Positions 8,231 through 16,044 are shown, numbered from the stretch's first letter. The stretch is 36,589 nucleotides of DNA from Ruminococcus sp. (GCA_014799735.1 JAAVHL010000086.1:1-36589); one strand, 5' to 3'. Program-made: numbers and translations. The notes: a model not told the origin generated them from the letters alone.

Positions 8231-11200
8231 TTATCTTTTTTCAACGCTCTTTATGCGATATCTTTTTTTGCCTCCCTGTACAACCTTGAGCTTCTTGTTG
8301 TGGGGCATGATGTCGGGAAGCGTAGTTGAAAGAAGCACTCCCGAATTGAAGATTCCCGCAAAGTCGCCGTTTATGATTCCTCCGCCCGAAGAAATATCCT
8401 GAATATGCTCCTTGTAGATTACAAGCGCATAGGGGGAGAAGCTGGAGCATACGAACTGAACGCACCATATGTTGTCGATATCCACGATAGCGCAGGGCAG
8501 AACTTCAAGCGCTGTGTCCGCGGTACGGATCCAGTCCTCGGCGGAATCATCCGCTCTGATCTCCTCAGTATCCACCATTCCGTCGCCGATATGGACAACC
8601 GTGATGTAGTCGCGGTAAGCGATGAGCCTGTCGGGGATAGGCATGGTTATCGTTACGGTATAGCCGGGATTCGGCTCAACCTCGATCTTTGTGCCCTCTC
8701 TGTAAATGCTTATATCGAAAGGATAGATTATGAAGCTGCTCAGTCCGTCAGCGTAATTTTTAAGCACGTCCTTTACCGCATCGGTGGATTCCTTGTTTGT
8801 GGTAAAGTAAACGTCTACAGCCTCATCAAATGCGGCGTGGTTTGCGCTGGCGTCAATGTATTCGCTGTGGGAAATTCCGTAAGGAGTAGTACCCTTTACA
8901 TTAAGAACGGTGTCTACATCGGTGACGGAGCCTGTTGACGGAATTGCCGTTACCGACATGGAGTACTCGCCGTAAAATCTTTCGCCGTTTACGGTCTTAT
9001 AGGGAGCGACCATATAGGTGTACTTCTGACCGTTTTTAAGTCCCGTATGGGAATACTTGGTTCCGCTTATAACGGTTATAGGCTCAAACTCCATTGTTTT
9101 GGAATTGTAGAGATAAACAACGTATCCCTCCGCGCCCTTGACGGCTGTCCAGCTCAGGTCTACCTGACGGTTTCCCGCTGTCGCGACAAGGTCTATTACC
9201 GCATTGATGGAAATACCTGTAGTAATAGTTATAGACTTTGTAGGATTGCTGTATACTCTTGTTCCGTTTACAGTCTTATAGGCAACTACATAATATGTCC
9301 AGCTGTCGCCGTTAATGAGATTTGTATGAACATAAGCAGGTCTGCTCACATCAAACTGATAGGAACGTCCGCCGCCGTAAGCGTAAACTATATAGCCCTC
9401 CGCACCCTTGACGGCAGTCCATGTCAGAGAAGCCTGACCGTCTGTGGTCACTACATTGAAGTCCTTTGGAGAGTCAAGATTGTCGCCTATCGTAAAGGTA
9501 AGATGATTGGATTCGTCGAAGCTGTAAACTCTTTCGCCGTTTACGGTCTTATAGGCTTTTACGTAGTACTCGTATATGTCGCCGTTATTGAGACCCGTGT
9601 GCTGGAAGCTCGTTTTGCTTATATCGACTTCTTCCCATGCTCCGTTGTTTTTGCGGAAATACAGCATATAGCCCTCAGCGCCCTTTACCGCGGTCCATTT
9701 CAGATTAACGATACCGTCGGTAGTTGTTCCCGAGAAGTCCTTGGGAGCGTCGAGAGGCACTCCGACGATGACCCATGCCTCATCCGACCATGGGCTGTAG
9801 ACCGTTTCGCCGCTGACATCCTTGTAAGCCAGAACGCGGTAAGTATATCTGTCGCCGTTGCTAAGTCCTGAGTGAGTATATTGCGCAGCGGTAAGGTCGA
9901 AAACATTATCCGTAATCTGAGGTATGTCGTTTACAAACTCGATGCGCGTGCCATCCTTCTTAATATATTTATACTGAAGCAGATAACCTTTCGCGCCCGA
10001 CACGGCCGACCAGCTGATATTGACCGTTCCGTCGGTAGTAGTCGCTTTCAGGTTCTGAGGTCTTGCAAGAGTGCTGCCCACCTTGACCTTTACGGGTACG
10101 GATTTTTCGCCGTAAGTCGTCTGCGATTCATACTGCACCGTAACGGTTTTATATGCGGTTACCTCATATGTCAGCACATGGTCAAGCAGAAGTCCCTTAT
10201 GTACCTTTGTAGTTGTCTTTGAATCAAGAGTTCCTGTTACGACCTCTCCGTTATACTCGTCTGTATAAGTTATAGTATAGCCGGTAGCGTTGGGGACCCT
10301 GTCCCACTTGATCGTTACTTCGCCGTCCGCTGTGCATTCGGCTGTAACATTTTCGGGAACTCCGAGAAGACCTCCTACCGTTACATCAACAGATGTGGAC
10401 GGACCGTAAAAAGGCTTCGGCGGACCTGACTGAGGATTTACATTGACATACGGTGTAACAACATACGTATACACTTCGCCGTTAAACAAACCGTTGTGGT
10501 TGTAGGACAGATCGTTCGGTCCGAAGGTATCGTCAGTGAATATCGCAGGACTGCCGTCAGGGATAGTCTCAAGCGTCTTGGTATCAGGATTGTACCGCTT
10601 TTTCTGGAAAATTTCAAGCTTGTAGCCGTCAGCATTTCCGTAGCTGTTATTTTGGGTTCTTGATTGAGTCCACTGAAGCTTGACTTCTCCGTTGTCGGTG
10701 GTATATGAAATTCTTACCGTTGTAAGATTAAACTGCAGAGAACCTCCGTTACGTGCAGCTGTACCGCGGATCCTGTTTGTATCGTTTCTTGTCTTTGTGA
10801 TGAACGGAACAATATAGTAATAATACTGCGTATCCTTATTAATGTCGTAGTCGGTATGAGAAAGCGTTCTGTCCTCAAGGTACTCGCCGATTTTTTTAAG
10901 TCCGTATTCATTATTCGGTTTACTCGCATTTGTTACAAGCACGTTTACAAGGTCGTCCGACTCAATATCCACAGTAGAACGGTATATCTCAACACCAGTA
11001 TAAGTGCTTCCTGTATCCTTTTTCCATGAAACGGTTATAGATGATTTATCATAAGAAATGTTGCCGAATTCAATATAAGGAGCAACATACAGATCCTGAC
11101 ACAGGTTTCTGTTGTCGTCGGGATAACTCTGATACAGATTGTATATAGCTGTCTCGCCCAAGCTTATGGCATACAAGCTGCTGGTGACAAGACCCGTATT

Positions 11201-12430
11201 CGTAACATTGTACTGTGCCGGAGTTCCTCCCCATATGTTTTTGTATGCCTCAACAAAAATCTTGTAATGATGACCGTAAGACAGATCGTTGCCGAACAGT
11301 GTTCTGACACTGCGGCTTATTTTAGGGTTTCCCTGCGCGTTCGGCGCTATTTCCTGTTTTCTTGCAACCATTCTGCTGGTAGCAAAATCGTAAAGATATA
11401 CAATATAGCCATCGGGATATTCGCCTTGAACTGTCACGCCGTCACGTATCATCTGCGGCTGAGTCCATTCGATATTAACGTCATTAATGCTGTCGGGATA
11501 ATATTCTTCCGTTGACATACCGGACGCGTCTGTGAGAGAAACATTCATTGCCGCCGCGTCAAAATGCGTGTCGGCCTTCCCCAGATCAGCTGTACCGCCC
11601 GACAGGCTCGTAACAGGAGCAAAGGTAGTTCCTCCCGAAGGAGTAAGTGTAGATGTTGTCTGACCGGGATTATCGGGGTCGTCAACATTCTGGAGGTATA
11701 CCCAAGCAGGAACTCTGAAAATCGGGTTGATCTTTATATTCAGATTATTTGTGTAGTCGCCGAGCTTGACTTCAAAATCCCTGACGCTTGTATTTGTGTT
11801 ATTTATTGATTGATCGTACAGATTCTTTCCGCTTTGGTCGTTGATAATGATATTATATCCGGAAACAAACTGGGTAAGTTCATACGTCGTACCGAAAATA
11901 TCAGTGTATGGTTTGCTTTCAAGCTCCCATGAAAGTCTTATATTTCCATAAGCTTTTATGGTATCGCCGATCTTAACGCCCTGATATCCGTAAGCCGCCG
12001 TATAGTCATTATCATGAACGACTAAATTTGAACCCTGCGTTGAGTCACGCCAGAAATTCTCCATCTGACCGTTGTATTCCAGCTGTATCGGACCCATTGC
12101 AGCTGAAACATCAAAGCTTATCCCCAGCTCGGGAACGAACATCATCATAAAGGCAGCCGCCAGAAAAGCAGACATAACGCGTCCCCAGAAAGGCTTCTTC
12201 ACATAAACGATATCGTCCTGCCTGCGGGCTCTGGATTTTTCCTGAGGCTTTCTGACGCCGAGGAAGTTTCCGTTCTTGTCCGACAGAGCAAGATCCGCGC
12301 GGCACAGCAAAGCGTACCACAGCTTCACGAACAGCTCCGCGACAACGCAGGGGAGCCACATAAGCTTATTTTTGCTGCGCTTTGCCTTTAAGCGGCGCAG
12401 TATCGCTTTTTTGGTATTAAAGTCCAGCAT
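8231..12430 (-). CDS. Large secreted or surface protein with about seven fibronectin type III domains
   Basis: A 1,399-aa protein. Residues 1-80 are basic and cytoplasmic-looking, with a hydrophobic stretch near 23-43. A stronger hydrophobic segment at 84-104 is followed by a signal-peptidase-like Ser-Ala-Ala site near 109-111. After an N-terminal region of about 330 residues come FN3 domains at roughly 445-545, 567-680, 690-780, 790-890, 893-983, 986-1072 and 1075-1162, and perhaps a degenerate one at 315-425. The last three share the motif WTAVKGAEGY. The C-terminal part (about 1195-1340) has the FDISIYREG and FSPYALVIYK signature seen at the ends of many clostridial surface proteins. A basic tail closes it; there is no LPxTG or dockerin. 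The start has GGAGG five bases upstream. FN3 arrays usually bind or space; no enzyme domain is visible. Confidence 0.87.
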   Translation of the reverse strand: MLDFNTKKAILRRLKAKRSKNKLMWLPCVVAELFVKLWYALLCRADLALSDKNGNFLGVRKPQEKSRARRQDDIVYVKKPFWGRVMSAFLAAAFMMMFVPELGISFDVSAAMGPIQLEYNGQMENFWRDSTQGSNLVVHDNDYTAAYGYQGVKIGDTIKAYGNIRLSWELESKPYTDIFGTTYELTQFVSGYNIIINDQSGKNLYDQSINNTNTSVRDFEVKLGDYTNNLNIKINPIFRVPAWVYLQNVDDPDNPGQTTSTLTPSGGTTFAPVTSLSGGTADLGKADTHFDAAAMNVSLTDASGMSTEEYYPDSINDVNIEWTQPQMIRDGVTVQGEYPDGYIVYLYDFATSRMVARKQEIAPNAQGNPKISRSVRTLFGNDLSYGHHYKIFVEAYKNIWGGTPAQYNVTNTGLVTSSLYAISLGETAIYNLYQSYPDDNRNLCQDLYVAPYIEFGNISYDKSSITVSWKKDTGSTYTGVEIYRSTVDIESDDLVNVLVTNASKPNNEYGLKKIGEYLEDRTLSHTDYDINKDTQYYYYIVPFITKTRNDTNRIRGTAARNGGSLQFNLTTVRISYTTDNGEVKLQWTQSRTQNNSYGNADGYKLEIFQKKRYNPDTKTLETIPDGSPAIFTDDTFGPNDLSYNHNGLFNGEVYTYVVTPYVNVNPQSGPPKPFYGPSTSVDVTVGGLLGVPENVTAECTADGEVTIKWDRVPNATGYTITYTDEYNGEVVTGTLDSKTTTKVHKGLLLDHVLTYEVTAYKTVTVQYESQTTYGEKSVPVKVKVGSTLARPQNLKATTTDGTVNISWSAVSGAKGYLLQYKYIKKDGTRIEFVNDIPQITDNVFDLTAAQYTHSGLSNGDRYTYRVLAYKDVSGETVYSPWSDEAWVIVGVPLDAPKDFSGTTTDGIVNLKWTAVKGAEGYMLYFRKNNGAWEEVDISKTSFQHTGLNNGDIYEYYVKAYKTVNGERVYSFDESNHLTFTIGDNLDSPKDFNVVTTDGQASLTWTAVKGAEGYIVYAYGGGRSYQFDVSRPAYVHTNLINGDSWTYYVVAYKTVNGTRVYSNPTKSITITTGISINAVIDLVATAGNRQVDLSWTAVKGAEGYVVYLYNSKTMEFEPITVISGTKYSHTGLKNGQKYTYMVAPYKTVNGERFYGEYSMSVTAIPSTGSVTDVDTVLNVKGTTPYGISHSEYIDASANHAAFDEAVDVYFTTNKESTDAVKDVLKNYADGLSSFIIYPFDISIYREGTKIEVEPNPGYTVTITMPIPDRLIAYRDYITVVHIGDGMVDTEEIRADDSAEDWIRTADTALEVLPCAIVDIDNIWCVQFVCSSFSPYALVIYKEHIQDISSGGGIINGDFAGIFNSGVLLSTTLPDIMPHNKKLKVVQGGKKRYRIKSVEKR

Positions 12431-12504
12431 AAATACCTCCACATATTACATAGGACATAAAGCGTCCGTCAAATTATTTTTAAAGACAATAAGCCATTGT
12501 TATA

Positions 12505-12533
12505 ATAATACCATATTTTCATAAAAAAGTAAA
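12505..12533 (-). promoter_or_regulatory. Putative sigma-A promoter of the FN3 protein gene
   Basis: On the minus strand, TTTACT (12528-12533), a 17-bp spacer and TATTAT (12505-12510), with TGG before the -10 box. It gives a leader of about 70 nt. The rest of the AT-rich gap 12431-12599 shows nothing else clear. Confidence 0.65.
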
Positions 12534-12599
12534 GGAATTTATATCGGCAATTTTGCACAAATTTACACACCGATCATCAATATTTTGTATAAAATCCGA

Positions 12600-12773
12600 T
12601 CATATTTGTTTTCTGACCACGCCGTACTCGTCGTCAAGACGGTACCAGTGACATTCGCCGCTGCCGCCGCTGAGAAATCTTCCCATTTCGTCCTCGTCAA
12701 GATCGGCGGCGCAGACGTACTGCTCCCAGTCCTCGTCGTAAACGTAATTCACACAGCTTTCGCATTCGCTCAT
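12600..12773 (-). CDS. Small cysteine-bearing protein, 57 aa (DUF6472-like)
   Basis: A short acidic protein that starts MSECESCVNYVYDED and ends DDEYGVVRKQI. Four cysteines (4, 7, 21, 41), including a CxxC at 4-7, suggest a small metal-binding fold, probably zinc (inference). The pattern (CESCVNY, LDEDEM.RFL, YRLDDEYG.VRKQ) matches what I recall of the short clostridial DUF6472 family, whose function is unknown. Its ATG overlaps the sfsA stop as ATGA, and GGAG lies eight bases upstream within sfsA, so the pair is translationally coupled. It is too short for many gene callers, but the coupling, ribosome binding site and coding character support it. Confidence 0.85.
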   Translation of the reverse strand: MSECESCVNYVYDEDWEQYVCAADLDEDEMGRFLSGGSGECHWYRLDDEYGVVRKQI

Positions 12774-13444
12774 AGCTTTATCTCCACCTTGTTCCTTATT
12801 TTCATGCTGTCGGGAGTTACCTTGCAGTCGTAAGCCATAAGCCGCACTCCGCGCTCTGCCGCAAGCCTTAAAGCCTGTCCGAACTCCGGGTGAGTGATAT
12901 CGTTCGGCTTAAAGTACCGCACGTCCTCCATCTGTATCACGAAAAGCAGATACGTCTCAAAGCCCTCGTCAAGACACCTTGTCAGCTCGTTTATATGCTT
13001 CACGCCCCTCTCCGTGGGAGCGTCGGGAAACATCACCGCGCCGTCCTCTTCAAGTGTAACGCCCTTTACCTCAAGCAGTATTTTCCTGCCGCCCTGCTCT
13101 ATGTAAAAATCAAACCGCGAGTTTCCGTAGCTGTGCTCCGGCTTTATCGTCCCGCCGGGAAAAATCGCCGGCAGGAACTCTCCCGCCGCAATGTTCGGCG
13201 CGCCGCTGTCCATGTTGATAAGCCTGTCTCCTTTTTGAACAGCCACAAGGTCGTACAGGGTTTTCCTTTTTGCGGACTGCTCCGCCTTTTCCAGCCAGAC
13301 CTGCGCGCCCTCTGTAAGAAGCTCCCTGCACCGTCCCGTGTTTTTCACGTGGCATATCTCGGTTTTCCCGCCGATATCAACGTGCGCCACAAATCTGTTG
13401 GGACGGGAAACAAACCGTCCCTCAACGATATTTTTATATCTCAC
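12770..13444 (-). CDS. sfsA: DNA/RNA nuclease SfsA family protein
   Basis: A 224-aa SfsA protein, named for sugar fermentation stimulation and later described as a sugar-regulon-associated nuclease. An N-terminal OB-like region (RPNRFVAHVDIGG, HVKNTGRCRELL) is followed by the PD-(D/E)xK-like nuclease core: NSRFDFYIE near 104-112, then LLEVKGVTLEEDGAVMFPDA with the Glu-x-Lys pair, and TERGVKHINEL. The start is GTG, with AGGGTG about five bases upstream. The preceding terminator leaves little room for a promoter of its own, so transcription may partly come by read-through from the parA operon. It is coupled to a 57-aa downstream gene by ATGA. In vivo role here unknown. Confidence 0.95.
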   Translation of the reverse strand: MRYKNIVEGRFVSRPNRFVAHVDIGGKTEICHVKNTGRCRELLTEGAQVWLEKAEQSAKRKTLYDLVAVQKGDRLINMDSGAPNIAAGEFLPAIFPGGTIKPEHSYGNSRFDFYIEQGGRKILLEVKGVTLEEDGAVMFPDAPTERGVKHINELTRCLDEGFETYLLFVIQMEDVRYFKPNDITHPEFGQALRLAAERGVRLMAYDCKVTPDSMKIRNKVEIKL

Positions 13445-13462
13445 CCTATCACCCTAAACAAA

Positions 13463-13504
13463 ACGATATCCGGGGAAATTTCCGCTTTGTCCCCAAGATA
13501 TCGT
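13463..13504 (-). terminator. Intrinsic terminator after the ComFB-like gene
   Basis: ACGATATC (13463-13470) pairs with GATATCGT (13497-13504), and GGGGA (13472-13476) pairs with TCCCC (13490-13494) inside. On the minus strand it is followed by TTTTGTTT. It ends the parA/ComFB-like unit, just upstream of sfsA. Confidence 0.7.
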
Positions 13505-13514
13505 CCCAAAGTAT

Positions 13515-14033
13515 TCAGTTGACAATTTTGTGCCTCGGAAACCGTCTCCGCTGTATCGCAAGCCTGATAAGCGTGCAGAGAACCTCTCTTCGGCTCTGCA
13601 TTTTCATTCTGTCGGCGCGGCGCAGGTCGTCCTTGCCGTTGACCCTTATTTTCAGCGTGGGAACCGCGTCAATGGCGTCCGCCATTGCCTCCGCGTAGCA
13701 CACCGCGCAGCGGCAGCAGTTGAATCTTTCCAGCACCTGCGGCAGAAGCTCTGTCACAAGCTCGCCGGTAATGTCTATCTCCGCGCCGTTAGCACCCTTG
13801 CGGACGCTTTTCGACGTTATTCTCTCCACCTTAAAGCTGCTGTCCAGAATAGGGTTTGGAGCGGTCTTCTTGCCGCCCGTCAGAAGCCGCATGACCGCTT
13901 CGGTCTTGTTGGACTTTGCACCCTTCGCGCTTTTAGCCGTTTTTTCAGCTTTAGCGGTTTTCTTTGTATTTTCGGTTATTTCGGTATCTGCGTCCTTTTC
14001 GCTCTTTGCAGTTTTTGCAGATTTTCCCGCCAT
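13515..14033 (-). CDS. ComFB-like protein with Lys/Ala-rich N-terminal tail
   Basis: A 172-aa protein. Residues 1-45 are a low-complexity Lys/Ala/Thr tail, likely disordered and perhaps nucleic-acid or membrane contacting (inference). Residues about 88-130 read ITGELVTELLPQVLERF, then CCRCAVC (Cys106, 107, 109, 112) and a helix ending in VPTLKIRV. This is the arrangement of the late competence protein ComFB family: helix, C-x-C-x2-C, helix, closing strand. ComFB-type proteins in cyanobacteria have been described as cyclic dinucleotide receptors; whether this one binds such ligands is unknown. The gene follows parA by 19 bp, with AAAGGA nine bases before its ATG, and a terminator follows, so parA and this gene form an operon. 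Confidence 0.72.
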   Translation of the reverse strand: MAGKSAKTAKSEKDADTEITENTKKTAKAEKTAKSAKGAKSNKTEAVMRLLTGGKKTAPNPILDSSFKVERITSKSVRKGANGAEIDITGELVTELLPQVLERFNCCRCAVCYAEAMADAIDAVPTLKIRVNGKDDLRRADRMKMQSRREVLCTLIRLAIQRRRFPRHKIVN

Positions 14034-14052
14034 ATTTCAGGATCCTTTCGGT

Positions 14053-14856
14053 TTAATTGTTTTTCTTTCTTCTAAGGCCAATAACTGTCCGTTCCTCGTC
14101 GAAGGCCTCGGGGTACAGGAGCTTCGCCAGCCTTACATAATCCTTTGCCGCCTTGCAGCCGGGAGAATATGTGGTAAGCACCTCCTGATGAGCGGGAGCC
14201 TCCGCCGCCGCCACCGAAACGGATATCTTCACGTCCAGCACCTGCGTCTTGAGCTGTTCCGCGACTATCTCCACCATTTCCGCAACCTCTTCGGCAAGGG
14301 TCTGCTTCTTGATGTATTTTGTAAGCAGTATCCCGCGGACATTCAGTCTTTTATTGTAGTATTTCTTAACGGCTGTAATAGTCTCCTTAAGCTGAGCGAT
14401 ACCCTGAAGCGACAGTATTTCGGGGGTCATGGGGATAATAAGGTCGTCCGCCGCGGTATAGGCGTTTATCGTCAGTATGGACAGCGCAGGAGGCGTGTCT
14501 ATTATGATATAGTCGTAGCTGTATCTGATTATTTTCAGAATATCCTTTAAAATGAACTCCCTGCGTTCGGATGTAAGCTCCAGCTCGCTTCCCGAAAGCA
14601 GAATATTTGACGTTATAACATCGCATATGTGGGTAGTTTTTACAGCCTCCCTTATATCGCACGCGCCCGTCATAACGTCGTGTATGGTATAGCCGTCGTC
14701 CTCCGCGCCCAAGGAAAAGGAAAGATTTCCCTGCGGATCCATATCAATGCACAGGACGCGCTTGTCCTCGCCGCGGAAAATACCGGCAAGCGCGGCGCAG
14801 GTAGTGGTTTTTCCCACACCGCCCTTTTGGTTTGTAACAACAATAACAGTCGCCAT
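14053..14856 (-). CDS. ParA/Soj-type deviant Walker ATPase (orphan)
   Basis: A 267-aa ParA-family ATPase. The deviant Walker A motif is QKGGVGKTT at 10-18, switch I DMDPQGN near 39-45, and Walker B-like YIIIDTPPAL near 117-126. The length is that of chromosomal Soj/ParA. These ATPases dimerise on ATP, bind DNA non-specifically and position cargo; ParB normally stimulates them. No ParB and no parS-like repeat is evident here. Its partner gene 19 bp downstream encodes a ComFB-like protein instead. The ribosome binding site is weak (CGGGA 14 or more bases upstream). A hairpin and a set of 9-bp repeats precede the gene. Cargo is unknown; chromosome partition, pilus/competence positioning and gene regulation are all open. 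Confidence 0.93.
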   Translation of the reverse strand: MATVIVVTNQKGGVGKTTTCAALAGIFRGEDKRVLCIDMDPQGNLSFSLGAEDDGYTIHDVMTGACDIREAVKTTHICDVITSNILLSGSELELTSERREFILKDILKIIRYSYDYIIIDTPPALSILTINAYTAADDLIIPMTPEILSLQGIAQLKETITAVKKYYNKRLNVRGILLTKYIKKQTLAEEVAEMVEIVAEQLKTQVLDVKISVSVAAAEAPAHQEVLTTYSPGCKAAKDYVRLAKLLYPEAFDEERTVIGLRRKKNN

Positions 14857-14862
14857 ATATGA

Positions 14863-14886
14863 ACATTTTCCCGTTAGAGAAAATGT
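14863..14886 (-). promoter_or_regulatory. Leader hairpin just upstream of parA
   Basis: ACATTTTC (14863-14870) and GAAAATGT (14879-14886) form a perfect 8-bp stem with an 8-base loop, 6 bp from the parA start codon. It could hide the weak ribosome binding site in the leader RNA (inference). Confidence 0.45.
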
Positions 14887-14909
14887 GTACTCCTTCCTAA
14901 CGTATGTTT

Positions 14910-14946
14910 AAAATGACATGACTGTAAAATGACATGAATGTCATTT
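14910..14946. promoter_or_regulatory. Direct and inverted AAATGACAT repeats upstream of parA
   Basis: AAAATGACATGA occurs at 14910-14921 and again at 14926-14937, and AAATGACAT at 14927-14935 is followed after two bases by its exact inverse at 14938-14946. Three copies of a 9-bp word within 37 bp look like an operator. A run of 13 Ts on the plus strand begins at 14951. No plus-strand gene ends here, so a terminator role is less likely. Confidence 0.5.
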
Positions 14947-15099
14947 ACGGTTTTTTTTTTTTTATATTCCGAGCTTAAATTTAGCTTCACTCAATTCGAG
15001 GAAAACAAAAGCTTTATGACAAGGCTCCTTTCGGGAGGTGCCGCTCCCGGACGGAGAAACGTTCCCGCAAAGGTCGGCCTCCCATTTCGGATATATTTT

Positions 15100-15774
15100 T
15101 TACAAATTCTGCTGCCGCCGCTTCTTTTCCTCAAGAACGCGCCTGCGCTCTCTTTCCATTACCTGACAGTCGAATATGAACCTTGCCAGACGTTCCTCCT
15201 GAGACTGGCTCAGATCGAGGAAACGGCAGCCGTAGCCCTCTACCTCACCGCTGTCTGTAAGCTGAACTCTCAGTATCTCCGTCAGCAGCTTCATCTCCCC
15301 GTCAAGGAAGCTGAGCATTACCTGGTCGCCCGCCTCAAAGGTGGAATTGGACGAAAAGAAAACGCCTCCCAGATTAAGGTTGATGATATGAAGCTCCACA
15401 GGGTCGTCGAAAGCGAACATTTCCTCTCCCCTTATGTAAAAGGTGGAGAGACCGCTCATGTCCACCACAACCTTGAAGCTTCTGCGTCTTTCCTTGAGCA
15501 CCTCGCCCTCGCCCACATGGAAGTTTATCTGGTACTCGGTACACAGATCGACCGACGTATTGTACTTAACGCGGTCGCCGTTCAGGTACTCAAAAATGAT
15601 CTCCACGGGTTCGTCCTGAGTAATAAGCGGAAAGTCGTTTCCTCTCAGCATGACCAGGTCTTTTCCCTTTATCTTGAAAAAGTCCTTCGGAAACGAAACC
15701 GACTTCGTAGCCAGAAGCATTCTGCCGCGCAGATTATAGACCAGTACTCTGCTGATTTTATCCTTGTTTATCAT
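15100..15774 (-). CDS. PilZ-domain-like protein with YcgR-type N-terminal region
   Basis: A 224-aa protein with two beta-rich halves. Residues about 1-90 resemble the YcgR/FlgZ N-terminal domain. Residues 91-200 resemble PilZ: ERRRSFKVVVDMS opens it and NLNLGGVFF (132-140) stands where the (D/N)xSxxG motif normally lies. The tail is a basic helix. In c-di-GMP receptors the motif pair is RxxxR and (D/N)xSxxG; here the positions read R97...Lys101 and Asn-Leu-Asn-Leu-Gly-Gly. Both motifs therefore depart from consensus, and ligand binding is uncertain. The start chosen (ATG with AAGGGG ten bases upstream) fits the promoter at 15815-15843; a longer frame upstream would overlap that promoter. It precedes the parA unit on the same strand, separated by 243 bp. 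Confidence 0.82.
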   Translation of the reverse strand: MINKDKISRVLVYNLRGRMLLATKSVSFPKDFFKIKGKDLVMLRGNDFPLITQDEPVEIIFEYLNGDRVKYNTSVDLCTEYQINFHVGEGEVLKERRRSFKVVVDMSGLSTFYIRGEEMFAFDDPVELHIINLNLGGVFFSSNSTFEAGDQVMLSFLDGEMKLLTEILRVQLTDSGEVEGYGCRFLDLSQSQEERLARFIFDCQVMERERRRVLEEKKRRQQNL

Positions 15775-15814
15775 AATACGGTATCCCCTTAGCCGAATTT
15801 TTTCAATCACTATT

Positions 15815-15843
15815 ATTATACAAAAAAAAATCTGATTTTGCAA
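15815..15843 (-). promoter_or_regulatory. Putative sigma-A promoter of the PilZ-like gene
   Basis: On the minus strand, TTGCAA (15838-15843), a 17-bp spacer containing T9, and TATAAT (15815-15820), about 40 bp upstream of the start codon. Confidence 0.7.
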
Positions 15844-15923
15844 TAGAATTTTTTCATCTTATGAAATTTATAAAATATCGGGGCATTTTTTTGTGTAAAA
15901 TACAATAAAATTTCCGCACGCTA

Positions 15924-15952
15924 TATACAAAGTCAAAGAAAAATGATATAAT
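15924..15952 (+). promoter_or_regulatory. Extended -10 promoter of the permuted-papain gene
   Basis: TATACA (15924-15929), a 17-bp spacer, then TATAAT (15947-15952) preceded by TGA, a full extended -10. The leader is about 85 nt. It contains a stem with outer arms ACCGC (16005-16009) and GCGGT (16027-16031), just before AAAGGAG. Confidence 0.7.
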
Positions 15953-16044
15953 ATATTAAGTTATATATTTTTGTACATAATTTTGAAAATAATTTTAAAA
16001 AATTACCGCCGCACTGCTTAGGCGCTGCGGTGTAAAGGAGTCTC

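Noticed and set aside
9119-9697. Regularly spaced repeats as a possible CRISPR array
   Set aside because: The period is about 275 bp, the repeats are in frame and encode FN3 strands; spacing and content do not fit CRISPR.
9047-9871. Plus-strand open frame of 274 codons opposite the FN3 domains
   Set aside because: Its apparent internal repeats merely reflect the FN3 repeats on the other strand; no ribosome binding site.
14927-14963. Hairpin plus T13 as a plus-strand terminator
   Set aside because: No plus-strand gene ends here, and the loop would be only two bases unless the stem opens; an operator reading fits better, although a terminator of unseen antisense RNA is not excluded.
14964-15099. 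Riboswitch or structured RNA between the PilZ-like gene and parA
   Set aside because: A perfect CGGGAG/CTCCCG hairpin is present near 15032-15050, but I could not match any known riboswitch core, and no T-run supports a terminator.
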